DNA of 64,000 nt, taken from contig OY821748.1 in the NCBI GenBank assembly GCA_963682055.1, positions 30,220,661 through 30,284,660 of the forward strand, in the 5' to 3' direction. The DNA is from Primula veris (Eukaryota; Streptophyta; Magnoliopsida; Ericales; Primulaceae). Made by a program: the position numbers and the translations under genes. Each line of letters opens with the position of its first letter. Position 1 is the stretch's first letter. Below, piece after piece: positions 35,229 through 45,097 of the stretch. Below the pieces are notes generated by a model. That model was given only the letters and a program-made list of their open reading frames with translations. It was not told the DNA's origin and made no database searches.

Positions 35229-36493
35229 TGTTAGAAAAATACTAAAAGACATGCTTGTTTTTAGATTTATACTTTACAATGTTTTGAATTGATCTATTTA
35301 ATGAGAATAATATGAGAAATTGTTATCTATTATTATTGTTTGAATGACTAAATAAGTGTCTATTATTCTATTTAGTATATGATCTAGTGTGTAGAGTACA
35401 ACTTACACACGGAAGATTAGATTGTCGGTTCTAATAGAATATAAGTTTTATGTTTACAACTTTAGATGGAAATGGACACACCATCAGTAGAGTTGTAATA
35501 CGTGGTTTTAATAGCTCTGTCTTGAGTACAGGAAACGGATAAATTCCAACTCCATTTACTAGTGCACTTTGTGTGTATTAAACATGACTGTTACGAAATA
35601 ATCATTTAGAGACTGACTAGACAAAATAATTTATAACTCGTGGTCATACTTATTGTTTATACTCTTAATTCCTATATTTCTATTTAGACATGTATGGATG
35701 TGTTTATCATTTTGATTTATACATGGTGAGATTCGTCACGAGTCAATAAACTTAATGAATTGGATGGCAGATTATTCCTATCAGTGTTTATTAGTAATAA
35801 AAGAAATCCACGTCCCGTAAAAAATTGATGATACTCACTTGAGGAAACTTATAAGTTTTGTTCGTGTAAACCCTGCAGGTGGATTTATAATCCGACACGA
35901 CAAATAAGTTAAGCGGACAGGTTTAGGGATAATACGTTTATTAAATAAGTAATCAGTCAGTGATTTAATTTAATAAATGAGTATCTGATTAATCTTTACG
36001 TTGAAAAATAATGAACATGTTTGACAATTGGAACGAATTAGATATTCAGATTATGGTAGAGAGATCAGTCGTGATCTTTAGTGTAATAAATCACGATTTA
36101 AATTGATTGTGTATATCTCGGATTTTAATGAGATATGATAGCACGAAATCTTTTTTTAAGGGGCTCTATTCTAATCAGCCTACAAGTCCCTATATTTGCC
36201 TACATATAGCACGTCCATTTTCTTGGCAGAAGTTAAGTTTTAATAACTATATTTTCAAGAGTGCCTAGTGAGAGAAATGGCCCACCCTCTTTCAAGGAGC
36301 AAGTTGTTAGTTCATGAATAAGGTAGAAGAGGTGAGGCGAATCTATTCCATCACAGTCGCCATCTTTTCCCTTCTGTTATTCGGTATGATCTAAACTTTT
36401 ATTGTAAAATATGATTTATTTTGATAATATATGTACATATTAAACCTAGAATTTGAGCACGTTTTTTTCGCTGTGCAAACTGGTTTTCTATCA
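35229..36493 (+). repeat. 3' LTR of Copia C (1,265 bp)
   Basis: The longer LTR; retains the ~90-bp and ~110-bp segments missing from the 5' copy. It also has a leader-like AAACCTAGAATTTGAGCACG near its end, as the 5' copy does. Confidence 0.93.
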
Positions 36494-36498
36494 CATAG

Positions 36499-36800
36499 AA
36501 CTGTATTTTTATAATAGTCATCACATCTTTTACAAAATTTGATAGTGTCATAAAGCTGCAAAAATGAAGCACATACACCTAAAAAAGATTCAAGTTCTAA
36601 TTATTCATGTTGACTCTTTAGTAACATGCTCTGCTAGCTACTGCTGTCTTTTTGATAGTGAAACATCTTGTATGTGTCGCTAATAAATAAAAGGAATTTG
36701 AAATTCATTATTTAGGTTTTAAAGGGGTGTGTATCTTCTTTTGTTTAAATATAAAAGAGAATACAATTTTTTTTCTTACTAAGTTTTCTTGAAATTTTCA
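36499..36800. other. Intergenic spacer between elements C and D
   Basis: About 300 bp of AT-rich sequence with no gene; ends in the GTAAT target site (36801-36805) of element D. Confidence 0.6.
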
Positions 36801-36805
36801 GTAAT

Positions 36806-37381
36806 TGATAGAACATAAAAATTGGATCCGAATATCCTATTCGGGTATGAATCAACCCACCCATTATTAGAGGGTACCCAATGCTAAAACCCAAAAACCC
36901 CAGGGTCTAAGGGAACTTTCCTAACAGGCCATTATATATAAAGGTCCAGCCCAGTAGTACAAGTCCACAAAGGAAAAGCCCATGAGATGGCGCCTAAGAT
37001 GGCGACATTTGTCAACATCCTATGACGCATAATTGCCTATAAAAAGCCAAGTACCCCCCCCCCCCCCCCCTAAAAGAGGGATCCGAAAAACATATCAAAA
37101 AATATAGAGAGAATGAGAGAAAATAAAAAAACTTGTCAGAGCTTATCACACTATAAAGCATACCGAGCAAGAAAAAGAACCGAGTACCGAAGGGAAGAAG
37201 AAAGACCAAGATTAGATAAAATTACCAATCTGAGCACAAGTGCAATAGGAAATTGTAAACCGAGCAATTATAATTGACGAGTAATAATAAAGATCGAGAA
37301 GTGTTCAATATTTACTGTCAATTGATTATTATAGTATTGTTGAAAAGCCTAACACCACCGACCAAAGTTATGGCTTTATCA
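36806..37381 (+). repeat. 5' LTR of Gypsy D (576 bp)
   Basis: Starts TGATAGAACATAAAAATTGG, ends GGCTTTATCA. It has TATATATAAAGG (36944-36955) and GCCTATAAAAAGCC (37035-37048) as TATA candidates, then a run of 17 C (37054-37070). The 10-bp length difference to the 3' LTR is fully explained by this C run (17 versus 7). Confidence 0.96.
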
Positions 37382-37383
37382 AA

Positions 37384-37401
37384 TGGCGCCGTCTCCGGGA
37401 A
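37384..37401 (+). other. Primer binding site, tRNA-Asp type
   Basis: TGGCGCCGTCTCCGGGAA lies two bases after the 5' LTR. Confidence 0.85.
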
Positions 37402-37460
37402 TCATCTAGTTCCCAACTAGTTTCGAAATCGAACACAAATACTCTATCAGGCGAGCGACA

Positions 37461-38138
37461 ATGGTGACCAATATAGAGGAAACTCATCTCGATATACTAG
37501 AAACCAATAACCAAAACGTACAAATTAGCCAACAAGACCTCGACGATCTACTTGCCATCCATGATAGATATGACGCTATCCAGTCCGGAAACCAACCAAC
37601 AACCTCCAATGTCCACCAAAAACAACAGACCGAACAACCCCAAGAGCTTGACGGGCTCGTCGACGAGAACCCTACGTCCTCGGATGACGAACGAGCATTA
37701 CCTGTATTAAGGTGCACAAGAAGACGCTTACCCAAATCCCAGGCAGGACCGAGCTCAAGAGTCCCACTGCCAGCAGCCTCGGTCAATTCCAGTTCCCACC
37801 AAGTTCACCTTCAAACGAACGAAGCCCACCAGTTTGACATGCCCGAGGACTTTGTCCTCGAGCAAACGTCCCGACCACCAATATTCCCACCGCGGATAAT
37901 TACCCCGTCCACGGTGAAAGTACAACCCCTCGCTCCCCAAGCAGGGAACGAGGCCGCATTAACACAAGCCGAGCGGGGTCACAACGCCCAGCTTCAAGCT
38001 CAGCTGGCCACATGCATGTCGGCCATGGCGACAGCAGGTATCACGATACCGCCCACTAAAACCGCCAATGCACATGCCGACCCCCGACATAACGTGGAAG
38101 ATTCCGCTTACCGAGCAGCTATGGAAGTGGCGGGCTAA
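37461..38138 (+). pseudogene. Gypsy D gag, N-terminal part
   Basis: ATG at 37461 opens 225 codons of polar, Gln/Pro-rich sequence (MVTNIEETHLDILE at the start) without a named domain, ending in TAA at 38136. The capsid-like part downstream is in another frame, with a frameshift and stops at about 38138-38276, so gag is split. Confidence 0.75.
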
Positions 38139-38275
38139 ACACATGATATAAGGATACCCCGACAAGGGGAACATGTCCCAAAGACGACCCCAATAGTCGT
38201 CGATCGCCAAGACGCCCCTAGGGACCTATCCCCAATAGAAACCCGAACGACGATAGATATCCAGAGCACAGGGTC

Positions 38276-39202
38276 ATTGTAGGATATTACCCACAACCTC
38301 ACTATGGGGAATACCCTACCTACCAAGCTCCGGATGAGGCGTTCCAACAGGCTTGGGACGTATGCCAAGAAACTCCATGCACCCAGCATATCACTCGGCA
38401 CCGCAATCCTTTGGGGTTCATCATCCCCGAATTTAGGCTCTATGATGGAAAGAGCTGTCCAATTGATCATCTGCGCCACTACAAAACAAGGATGGAGCTA
38501 TGGAGTGATGACCCTACACTGATATGCAAGTTTTTCAAAAACAGCTTGGGCCAAGAGGCTTCGTCGTGGTATCACAACCTGCCACAGGGATCCATAGGAA
38601 GCTGGACGGAGCTTCTCCGTGCGTACTCCACCCGATATGCTGCTCATCGGAAGAAGAAGGTCAACATCGACACCCTTCTGAAAATGGCAATGCAGCCGAA
38701 TGAACGACTCAATGATTATTGCATACGTTTCATTGACGTGGCAAACCAGATTCCGCAGTACCCCAATAACATAGCCATCCAAAACTTTATCAACTCCATC
38801 CCTAGTGGCTATTGAGCGAGAAGGAAGTTCATAGGCAAAAGCTTCCCGACCACTGACGCTCTGCTAGCCTATTGTACCCACCTCACCGATAAGAACGAGG
38901 AAATGCGACTCCTTAACCGAACTCTGCCAAGAAGAGAGTCGGTCCGAGAAGCACAAGTGGGCCCAAGAGAGCCAAGAACAATCAGGGGGAAGCCGTCAGA
39001 CCGACCAGACGGGACAAAGGTCCATGACAAGGTAGAGCAACCCCGAGAACCCGAGCATAAACCACTCCAGCTCACATACCCGATACCGATCAGCGAGCCT
39101 AAACCGCTCTGGATCGCCTACCCAATGCCCCCTAAACCGCTTCAACAAGTTCGGTTCCAAGAAAGGGAACGCCGAAAAACCTTCGAACCGGTCGAGCTGT
39201 GA
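38276..39202 (+). pseudogene. Gypsy D gag, capsid-like part
   Basis: Reads VIVGYYPQPHYGEYPTYQ, then the retrotransposon-gag core: GFIIPEFRLYDGK, HLRHYKTRMELW, FFKNSLGQEASSWYHNLP, ELLRAYSTRYAAHRKK and MQPNERLNDYCIRF. In-frame TGA stops at 38813 and 39200. The proline/arginine-rich region after the first stop (38903-39199) is the usual gag linker. It would form the virus-like particle in an active relative. Confidence 0.85.
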
Positions 39203-40171
39203 TACACTTTCAACCTGTCTGCTGAAGATATCCTTAAGGATATATGCAGGGAAAGTTGGTATTCCCGACCAAAACCGTTCGCTACTCCCCCCAATCTAAG
39301 AGACTCCAAGCTCTTCTGCGCCTATCATGAGGATCACGGCCATCTCACCGAGCACTGCCGCAATATGCGGTGGAAGATGAACACGTGGGGTGACGCAGGA
39401 TACCTCAACAAGTTCATCAAGGGCGCCTGGAACAAAGGCAAACAGCTAGCCATAAATGGAGCCAACAACCGACAAGGCACAATTAATGTCGTGCATCTGT
39501 CAAGACCCAAGACCACTGGAGGGGAAAGATCACAACAGCGAAAACTGGCGCACTTTCGGCAGGTAGCCAAGGCGTCACTGGCGTCAACTTCTAAGCGGCA
39601 GTGCACGCCGCAGCGACACCCACCCATTTCTTTCTCGGATCTTGACGAAGAAGGGGTGATATACCCCCACGGGGACGCCATTAACCTCCGCGTCCAAATT
39701 GGTATAGACACGGTCAACAGAGTGCTTGTCGACCAAGGAGCCTCTTGTGATATCATATACAAAGAGCTCTTTGACAAGATGGAGCTCAAGCTGCAGAATC
39801 TGCAGCCTACCGACGTCACACTGATCGGGTTCATTTCCGAGATGGCTAAACTGTTGGGAAAGATCGTCCTAACTGTTACGACGGGATCCGTATCAGTCCC
39901 CGTAGAATTCTTAGTGGTCAATGACAATTCAGGCCATAATGCGATCATGGGCCGACCATGGCTTCATGCCATGCGGGTTATACCTTCGACATACCACCAG
40001 AAGGTGAAATACCCTAACGCTAGAGGGGAGGTCAAGACGGCCCGAGGATGTCAAGAGGATTCATGATGATGTGAAGACATCACTGCAGCTCTGAAGAGAC
40101 AGCTGGTTGTTGTCGAACAACCCACAAGCACGAGGAAGCTACTCAACCAAATAGCCCGAACTGAGAGGGTT
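39203..40171 (+). pseudogene. Gypsy D zinc-knuckle and protease region
   Basis: Same frame as the capsid part. FCAYHEDHGHLTEHC (about 39314-39358) is the CXXH-type knuckle of Tat elements. Protease: RVLVDQGASCDIIY (about 39721-39762), where the active-site D-(S/T/G)-G has Gln in the middle, and NAIMGRPWLHAM (39938-39973), the family's second conserved block. Two consecutive TGA stops at 40064-40069 separate it from RT, though the frame continues. Confidence 0.82.
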
Positions 40172-41683
40172 GTGGAGGAACAAGTGGGAGAGACGCTCTG
40201 GAAGGTAAGCATCCCTAATATGGATGAGGAACACTATTTCCTCATCGGTGATAGCCTCCCCAAAGGGAAATCGGAGGAGCTAGAAATGTTCCTCTTCGAT
40301 AACATCGATAAATTTACCTGGAGCCCCAAAGACATGCCAGGCCTAGACCCTAAAACAGCATGTCACCACCTAAGTGTTAACCCCGAGTATAAGCCAATAG
40401 CTCAAAGGAGCAGGAAAGTATCCGTCCAGCACAGGGCGGCTATAATTGCAGAAGTCCGAAAGCTGTTGGAAGCCGGAGCTATAAGGGAGGTGTTCTACCC
40501 AAAATGGTTATCCAATCCGGTCGTCGTCCCTAAGAAGAACGGGAAGGAAAGAGTCTGTATAGACTTCACCAATCTGAACAAAGCCTGCCCGAGGGATCCA
40601 TTACCCCTTTCAAGGATTGATCAACTGGTGGACGCGACAGCGGGAGCAGAAAGGATGACCTTCCTCGACGCTTACTCGGGGTATCACCAAATCCCCCTCG
40701 CCCAGGAGGATCAAGAGAAGACATCGTTCATATCGCCTTTGGGAAACTATTGCTATATGGTAATGGCGTTCGGCCTACGCAATGCGGGAGCAACGTACCA
40801 AAGGATGATAACGAGGGTATGCCGAGAGCATATAGGGAAGACAATGGAGGTGTACATAGACGACATGGTCGTCAAGAGCGAAAGGGCCACATCCCACCTC
40901 CAAGACATTAAAGATGTATTCCAAACATTGGGCGAGCATAAACTGAAGCTCAACGCAAGCAAGTGCGCGTTCGGCATCAGCAAGGGGAAGTTTTTGGGGC
41001 ATATGGTCAGCCAAAGAGGAATAGAGGCTAATCCCGACCAGATCACAGCTCTACAAAACCTAGCAGCTCCTAAGAATAAGAAGCATGTGCAAGAGCTCAC
41101 GGGAATGATGGCAGCATTGAGCAGATTCATCAGTCGATCCGTGGACAAGGGACGACCGTTTTTTCGATCACTCAAGAAAGAGAAAAAATTCGTGTGGGAC
41201 CCGGAGTGTGAGGCATCATTCAACAACCTCAAGGAATACTTAAGGACGCTGCCGCTGCTAGTAAGGCCAAATAAAGGAGATATTCTGGCATGCTACCTAG
41301 CAGTTTCCACTATGGCTGTGAGTGCAGTCATCCTAAGAGAAGAAGGTCGAGAGCAATTCCCGATTTACTTCGTCAGCAAAACTCTGGTTGAAGCCGAAAC
41401 CCGGTACCTGCCATTGGAAAAGCTATGCTTGGCATTGGCCGTTGCTACCAGGAAACTGCCACACTATTTCATAGCTCACCAGGTCCAAGTCTACACAAAA
41501 TTCCATATCAAGGAATCTCTCCGACGGACGAACATTAGCGGCAGAATGGCCGCATGGGGGGTCGAACTATCCCAATTTCATATCGAGTTCGCACCCCGAC
41601 ATGCCATAAAGGGACAAGTCTTGGCCGATTTTGTGGCGGAGTTCACCGAAGGGTATAACGAGCCATTGGCTATATCCCCATAG
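40172..41683 (+). pseudogene. Gypsy D reverse transcriptase and RNase H
   Basis: 503 codons open. RT motifs: VCIDFTNLNKACPRD, TFLDAYSGYHQI, MAFGLRNAGATYQR and the catalytic VYIDDMVVKS (about 40850-40880); FLGHMVSQRGIEANPDQI in the connection. RNase H: LACYLAVSTMAVSAV, FVSKTLVEAETRYLPLEKL, VYTKFHIKESL. The domains themselves look intact, but upstream and downstream stops cut them from gag and integrase. The TAG at 41681 falls in the linker to the second RNase H. Confidence 0.92.
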
Positions 41684-42343
41684 TCACACTGGCAAATACA
41701 TGTCGATAGATCATCCACCAAGGACGGATCAGGAGCAGGGATCGTCCTCAAGTTCAATGAGGGCGCGATCATAGAGAAAAGCATTAAATTGGGCTTCTGA
41801 GCTACCAACAATGAGGCAGAATACGAAGCCATGATAAATGGCATGCTCATTGCACGATCCCTCGGATGCTCCCACTTAACTGCGAGTTCAGACTCCATGC
41901 TGATCGTCAATCAAGCCATCGGCGAGTACCAGGCCAAAGACGACAGAATGATCCTCTACCAAGAGAAAGTCCAAAGCTTAATGGCCACATTCGAACAGTG
42001 CAAATTAATAAGGATCAATCGCACCGAGAACGCACACGCCAACACCTTGGCCACCCTAGCCTCGACATTAACGTTGGCCAGCACACGGTCAATCACAGTG
42101 GAACTTCTGGAAACCCCGAGTATCACCAGAAGAATAGACCGAGTAACGTCAATCCAATACGAGCTAGGGTGGATGGACGACATGATTCACTATCTACGAG
42201 ACGGGACGCTCCCGGCATACAAGATAAAAGCGTTGAAAATTACGAGAAAAGCACCTCGATTCTGGCTATCGGAGGACGACAAACTATACAAGTCCAGTTA
42301 CCGAGGACCCCACCTTCTGTGCGTCCGGCCCGAGCTGCAGTAG
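41684..42343 (+). pseudogene. Gypsy D second (archaeal-type) RNase H
   Basis: Same frame as RT. IHVDRSSTKDGSGAGIVL, ATNNEAEYEAMINGMLIA, SSDSMLIVNQAIGEYQAKDD and ENAHANTLATLAS follow the aRNH pattern with D, E, D conserved. The final Asp of the usual 'ARADxLAxLAS' is Asn here. A TGA (41798-41800) interrupts just before NNEAEYEA, and a TAG ends the frame at 42341. The domain marks the Tat lineage. Confidence 0.88.
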
Positions 42344-43420
42344 CCAATCTTGGAAGAAGTCCACGAAGGATCATGCGGAGCACACATCAAAGGAATGTCC
42401 CTTGCTAACAAGACAATCACCCAAGGATATTGGTGGCCTTATATCAAACGAGATGCCGACCTTTATGTCCAAAAATGCGACAAGTGCCAACGATTCGCCA
42501 AAATACCTCGGCTCCCATCATCCTTGATGGCCCCGGTAACGGCTCCATGGCCATTCACCCAATGGGCAATTGATATAGTCGGGAAGCTTCCCAAGGCACC
42601 CGGCAGCGTCGAAAATTTGATCGTGGCAACGGACTATTTCACCAAGTGGGTCGAGGCTAAACCTCTCCGAGAAATTAAAGCCATCAATGTCAAACAGTTC
42701 ATCTGGGAGCATATCATCACTAGGTTCGGTATACCATACGCCATCGTCGCAGACAACGGCACCCAGTTCAAGGACGCCAAGCTACAGCTTTGGTACGAAG
42801 AACTTGGTATCAGAAAGTTCTATTCGACTCCAACATACCCACAGGGTAACGGTCAAGCAGAAGTATCGAACCGAACTGTCCTAGATGGAATAAAGACAAC
42901 CCTGGAACAAGCAAAGGGGGGATGGCCCGAGCGACTACTTAACGTCTTATGGTCGTGCCGAACTATGCCGAAGACGGGCACCAAGGAAACTCCGTTCAGC
43001 TTAGCGTACGGTGTCAAGGCCATCATACAAACGGAAATCGGACTACCCACACTCCGAACAACTTTAGTCGAGCAGGGAAACAATGAACAAAGAATGAGAG
43101 AGGAGCTTGACATGTTAGATGAGAAAAGAGAGATAGCGGCCCTTACCCTAGCAAAATACCAACAAAGCGTCAAGCGAACCTATGACAAGAGGGTGAAAGG
43201 GACCAAGGAATTCGTAGTAGGAGAACTGGTGCTACGACGAGTAACGGTCTATACCAGAAATGAGATACACGGCAAACTGAGCCCCACCTGGGAAGGCCCA
43301 TATGAGATCGTTAAAAGAACAAGTCCAGTGTCCTACAAGCTCAAAAGCATTCTGTTCGACAATAGCCGAGGAGAAAAGAATTCTTGGAACGTAGCTAATC
43401 TAAAGAAGTACTACGTATAG
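42344..43420 (+). pseudogene. Gypsy D integrase
   Basis: Directly follows the 42341 stop in the same frame; 356 codons from 42350. HHCC zinc finger (VHEGSCGAHIKG ... CDKCQRFAK), catalytic core with WAIDIVGKLP (D), IVADNGTQF (D) and GNGQAEVSNRTV (E), and the C-terminal GPYEIVKRTSPVSYKL and NVANLKKYY. The domain is intact by eye but lacks its own start and depends on reading through three stops. Ends TAG 43418-43420. Confidence 0.92.
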
Positions 43421-43509
43421 GCTAGCTTACCATCCAAGCTACTACCTTACCTCTGTTTTGTCATGACATTATCTGTTGTTGTTGAATAAATGAAATATTT
43501 TGTCATGTT

Positions 43510-43735
43510 GTCTAACAAGTCCTTCAAGGAGGCGTATGAAATTCCCAACATGGCATGTCTAAAAACGTGCCTAGGAATACTGTGAAATTCCCAACAGGGC
43601 ATGTCTAAGAAAGTGCCTAGGAATACTGTGAAATTCCCAACATGGCATGTCTAAAAGAGTGCCTAGGAATACTGTTACTAATTCCCAACATGGCATGTCT
43701 AAGAAAGTGCCTAGGAATATTCAAGTCCTCCAACG
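43510..43735. repeat. ~48-bp tandem repeat, 4 copies
   Basis: Unit AATTCCCAACATGGCATGTC followed by TAAGAAAGTGCCTAGGAATACTGTG; copies near 43539, 43586, 43634 and 43681. Lies 120 bp after the integrase stop. Confidence 0.92.
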
Positions 43736-43754
43736 AACCGGAGGCACATGCAGG

Positions 43755-44112
43755 TACCCGTAAGCAAAAGTCGAGTAAAAAGAAAGCCAAGCAAATAGGC
43801 AAATATGCAGATACCAATAAGCGAAAGTCGAGTAAAAAGAAAGCCAAGCAAAGAGGCAAATATGCAGATACCAATAAGTGAAAGTCGAACAAAAAGAAAG
43901 CCAAGCTAAGAGGCAAATATGCAGATACCAATAAGCAAAAGTCGAACAAAAAGAAAGCCAAGCTAAGAGGCAAATATGCAGATACCAATAAGCGAAAGTC
44001 GAACAAAAAGAAAGCCAAGCTAAGAGGCAAATATGCAGATACCAATAAGCGAGTCGAACAAAAAGAAAGCCAAGCTAAGAGACAAATATGCAGATACCAA
44101 TGAGCAAGAACC
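43755..44112. repeat. 57-bp tandem repeat, 6 copies
   Basis: Unit AAGCGAAAGTCGAACAAAAA then GAAAGCCAAGCTAAGAGGCA then AATATGCAGATACCAAT. GTCGA landmarks near 43773, 43830, 43886, 43943, 44000 and 44053 (the last copy 3-4 bp shorter). 57 = 3 x 19, so frames stay open on the antisense strand (LLVSAYLPLSLAFFLFDF repeats) without implying a protein. Confidence 0.93.
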
Positions 44113-44310
44113 AAACAAGATTATTGAATAGTACTAGCCCGCGTTACGGAGGCGACAACGTGCCCAACGACGAAAACAACAAAGGAAACTCAATCCAGTC
44201 AATGAAATGTCAACAAGACAATGAGAAGATCCAATAAATGAATGAAGAAATAAAACAAATAGTCCTCGCCCGCATTACGGAGGCAACAATGTTTGAAGAA
44301 AAATAAAAAA
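44113..44310. other. Spacer with duplicated CCTCGCCCGCATTACGGAGGC motif
   Basis: Related sequences TAGCCCGCGTTACGGAGGC (44137-44155) and TCGCCCGCATTACGGAGGC (44266-44284) bracket A-rich sequence. No gene. Confidence 0.6.
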
Positions 44311-44973
44311 TCAGCTAAGAAGAGCTACTGCATGAGGAGCACGACGGTAATTGACCAAGCACAACCTCTTCGTCATCCGTCGATGTATCCCATCGGTCTT
44401 CTCACCATCAAAACGTTCCTTAGAAATGAGGGCATTAAAATTGGTCGTATGAGAACCAACACATCTCAAAACCTCAAGCCGAGCGACGAATTCGGCTCCT
44501 TTTGCGGTCTCATGAGCATCCGCAACTTCCTTATGATGAGCGTCGTCGAAGGGAAGCTGACGGACTTCGGCCATAGCCGCAGATGCATCATACCTAGCTT
44601 GGGACAAACGGGAATACTTCACCAACACATTGGCTCGGGCGACCAGCGACTTTAATTTGCCAAAGTAGTTGCCTTTCAAACGCCAATATCGGTTTAACCG
44701 GTGCTCCTGAACTTTAACCACATGCTCGGCATGGTGAACATACTCACGAAAAGACGCTGCCTGGGCCTTCAGCTTTGCCTTAAGTCGGGCACACCGCCCA
44801 TACAATTTGTCATTTTTGCCCATTAGGTCGATATAACGCCAATCGGCATGCACTACACTAGCCACACCAGATGAGGCCTCGTCCCGGGCAGCACTAGTAG
44901 GTCCGTGCACGGTCCAACCAGACCCGGCAAACCAGCCTGGTGTGACGTAGTAGCATGTGCCTATAAAAACAAA
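44311..44973 (-). CDS. Antisense coiled-coil exon/gene in Gypsy D
   Basis: A 231-codon minus-strand frame starts at 45006, but a pyrimidine-rich TTTTTGTTTTTATAG ending at 44974-44973 followed by GCACATGC suggests a 3' splice site, so the real exon probably starts near 44972. The sequence is charged and helical (LMGKNDKLYGRCARLKAKLK, KSLVARANVLVKYSRLSQAR), without a known domain. Its stop is at 44313-44311. It follows the four-exon antisense gene by about 125 bp; it could be an alternative last exon or a separate gene whose start I cannot see. Confidence 0.5.
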   Translation of the reverse strand, partial: FVFIGTCYYVTPGWFAGSGWTVHGPTSAARDEASSGVASVVHADWRYIDLMGKNDKLYGRCARLKAKLKAQAASFREYVHHAEHVVKVQEHRLNRYWRLKGNYFGKLKSLVARANVLVKYSRLSQARYDASAAMAEVRQLPFDDAHHKEVADAHETAKGAEFVARLEVLRCVGSHTTNFNALISKERFDGEKTDGIHRRMTKRLCLVNYRRAPHAVALLS

Positions 44974-45097
44974 AAGAGGAGAAGGGAGGAGATGAATATT
45001 CGTCAAAAAAAATAAAAATAAAGAAAAGGCAGGAAATCGAAATGGAGACTACTTTTATAATAAGTTGCAAGTGAAACGCAATACAGGCAACTCAATC

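Larger units (their letters stand above)
29404..36493 (+). mobile_element. Copia LTR retrotransposon C (pol nearly full length, gag lost)
   Basis: LTRs 29404-30462 and 35229-36493 start TGTTAGAAA and end ATCA. The primer site ATTAGTATTAGAGCC (30463-30477) is a diverged form of the initiator-tRNA-Met site, and AGTGGGAGAT just before 35229 is the polypurine tract. Flanks GATAG (29399-29403) and CATAG (36494-36498) look like a target duplication with one mismatch. Between them are a zinc knuckle, protease, integrase, RT and RNase H in Copia order. The 1.4 kb between the primer site and the knuckle has no recognisable gag. At least six in-frame stops and one frameshift make it non-functional. Confidence 0.92.

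Noticed and set aside
40753..41232. Minus-strand ORFs within RT
   Set aside because: Shadows of the reverse-transcriptase frame.
43617..44114. 165-codon antisense hydrophobic repeat ORF
   Set aside because: Wholly inside 48- and 57-bp repeats; sense strand also open; no evidence of a real start or promoter. Kept only as a curiosity in the findings.
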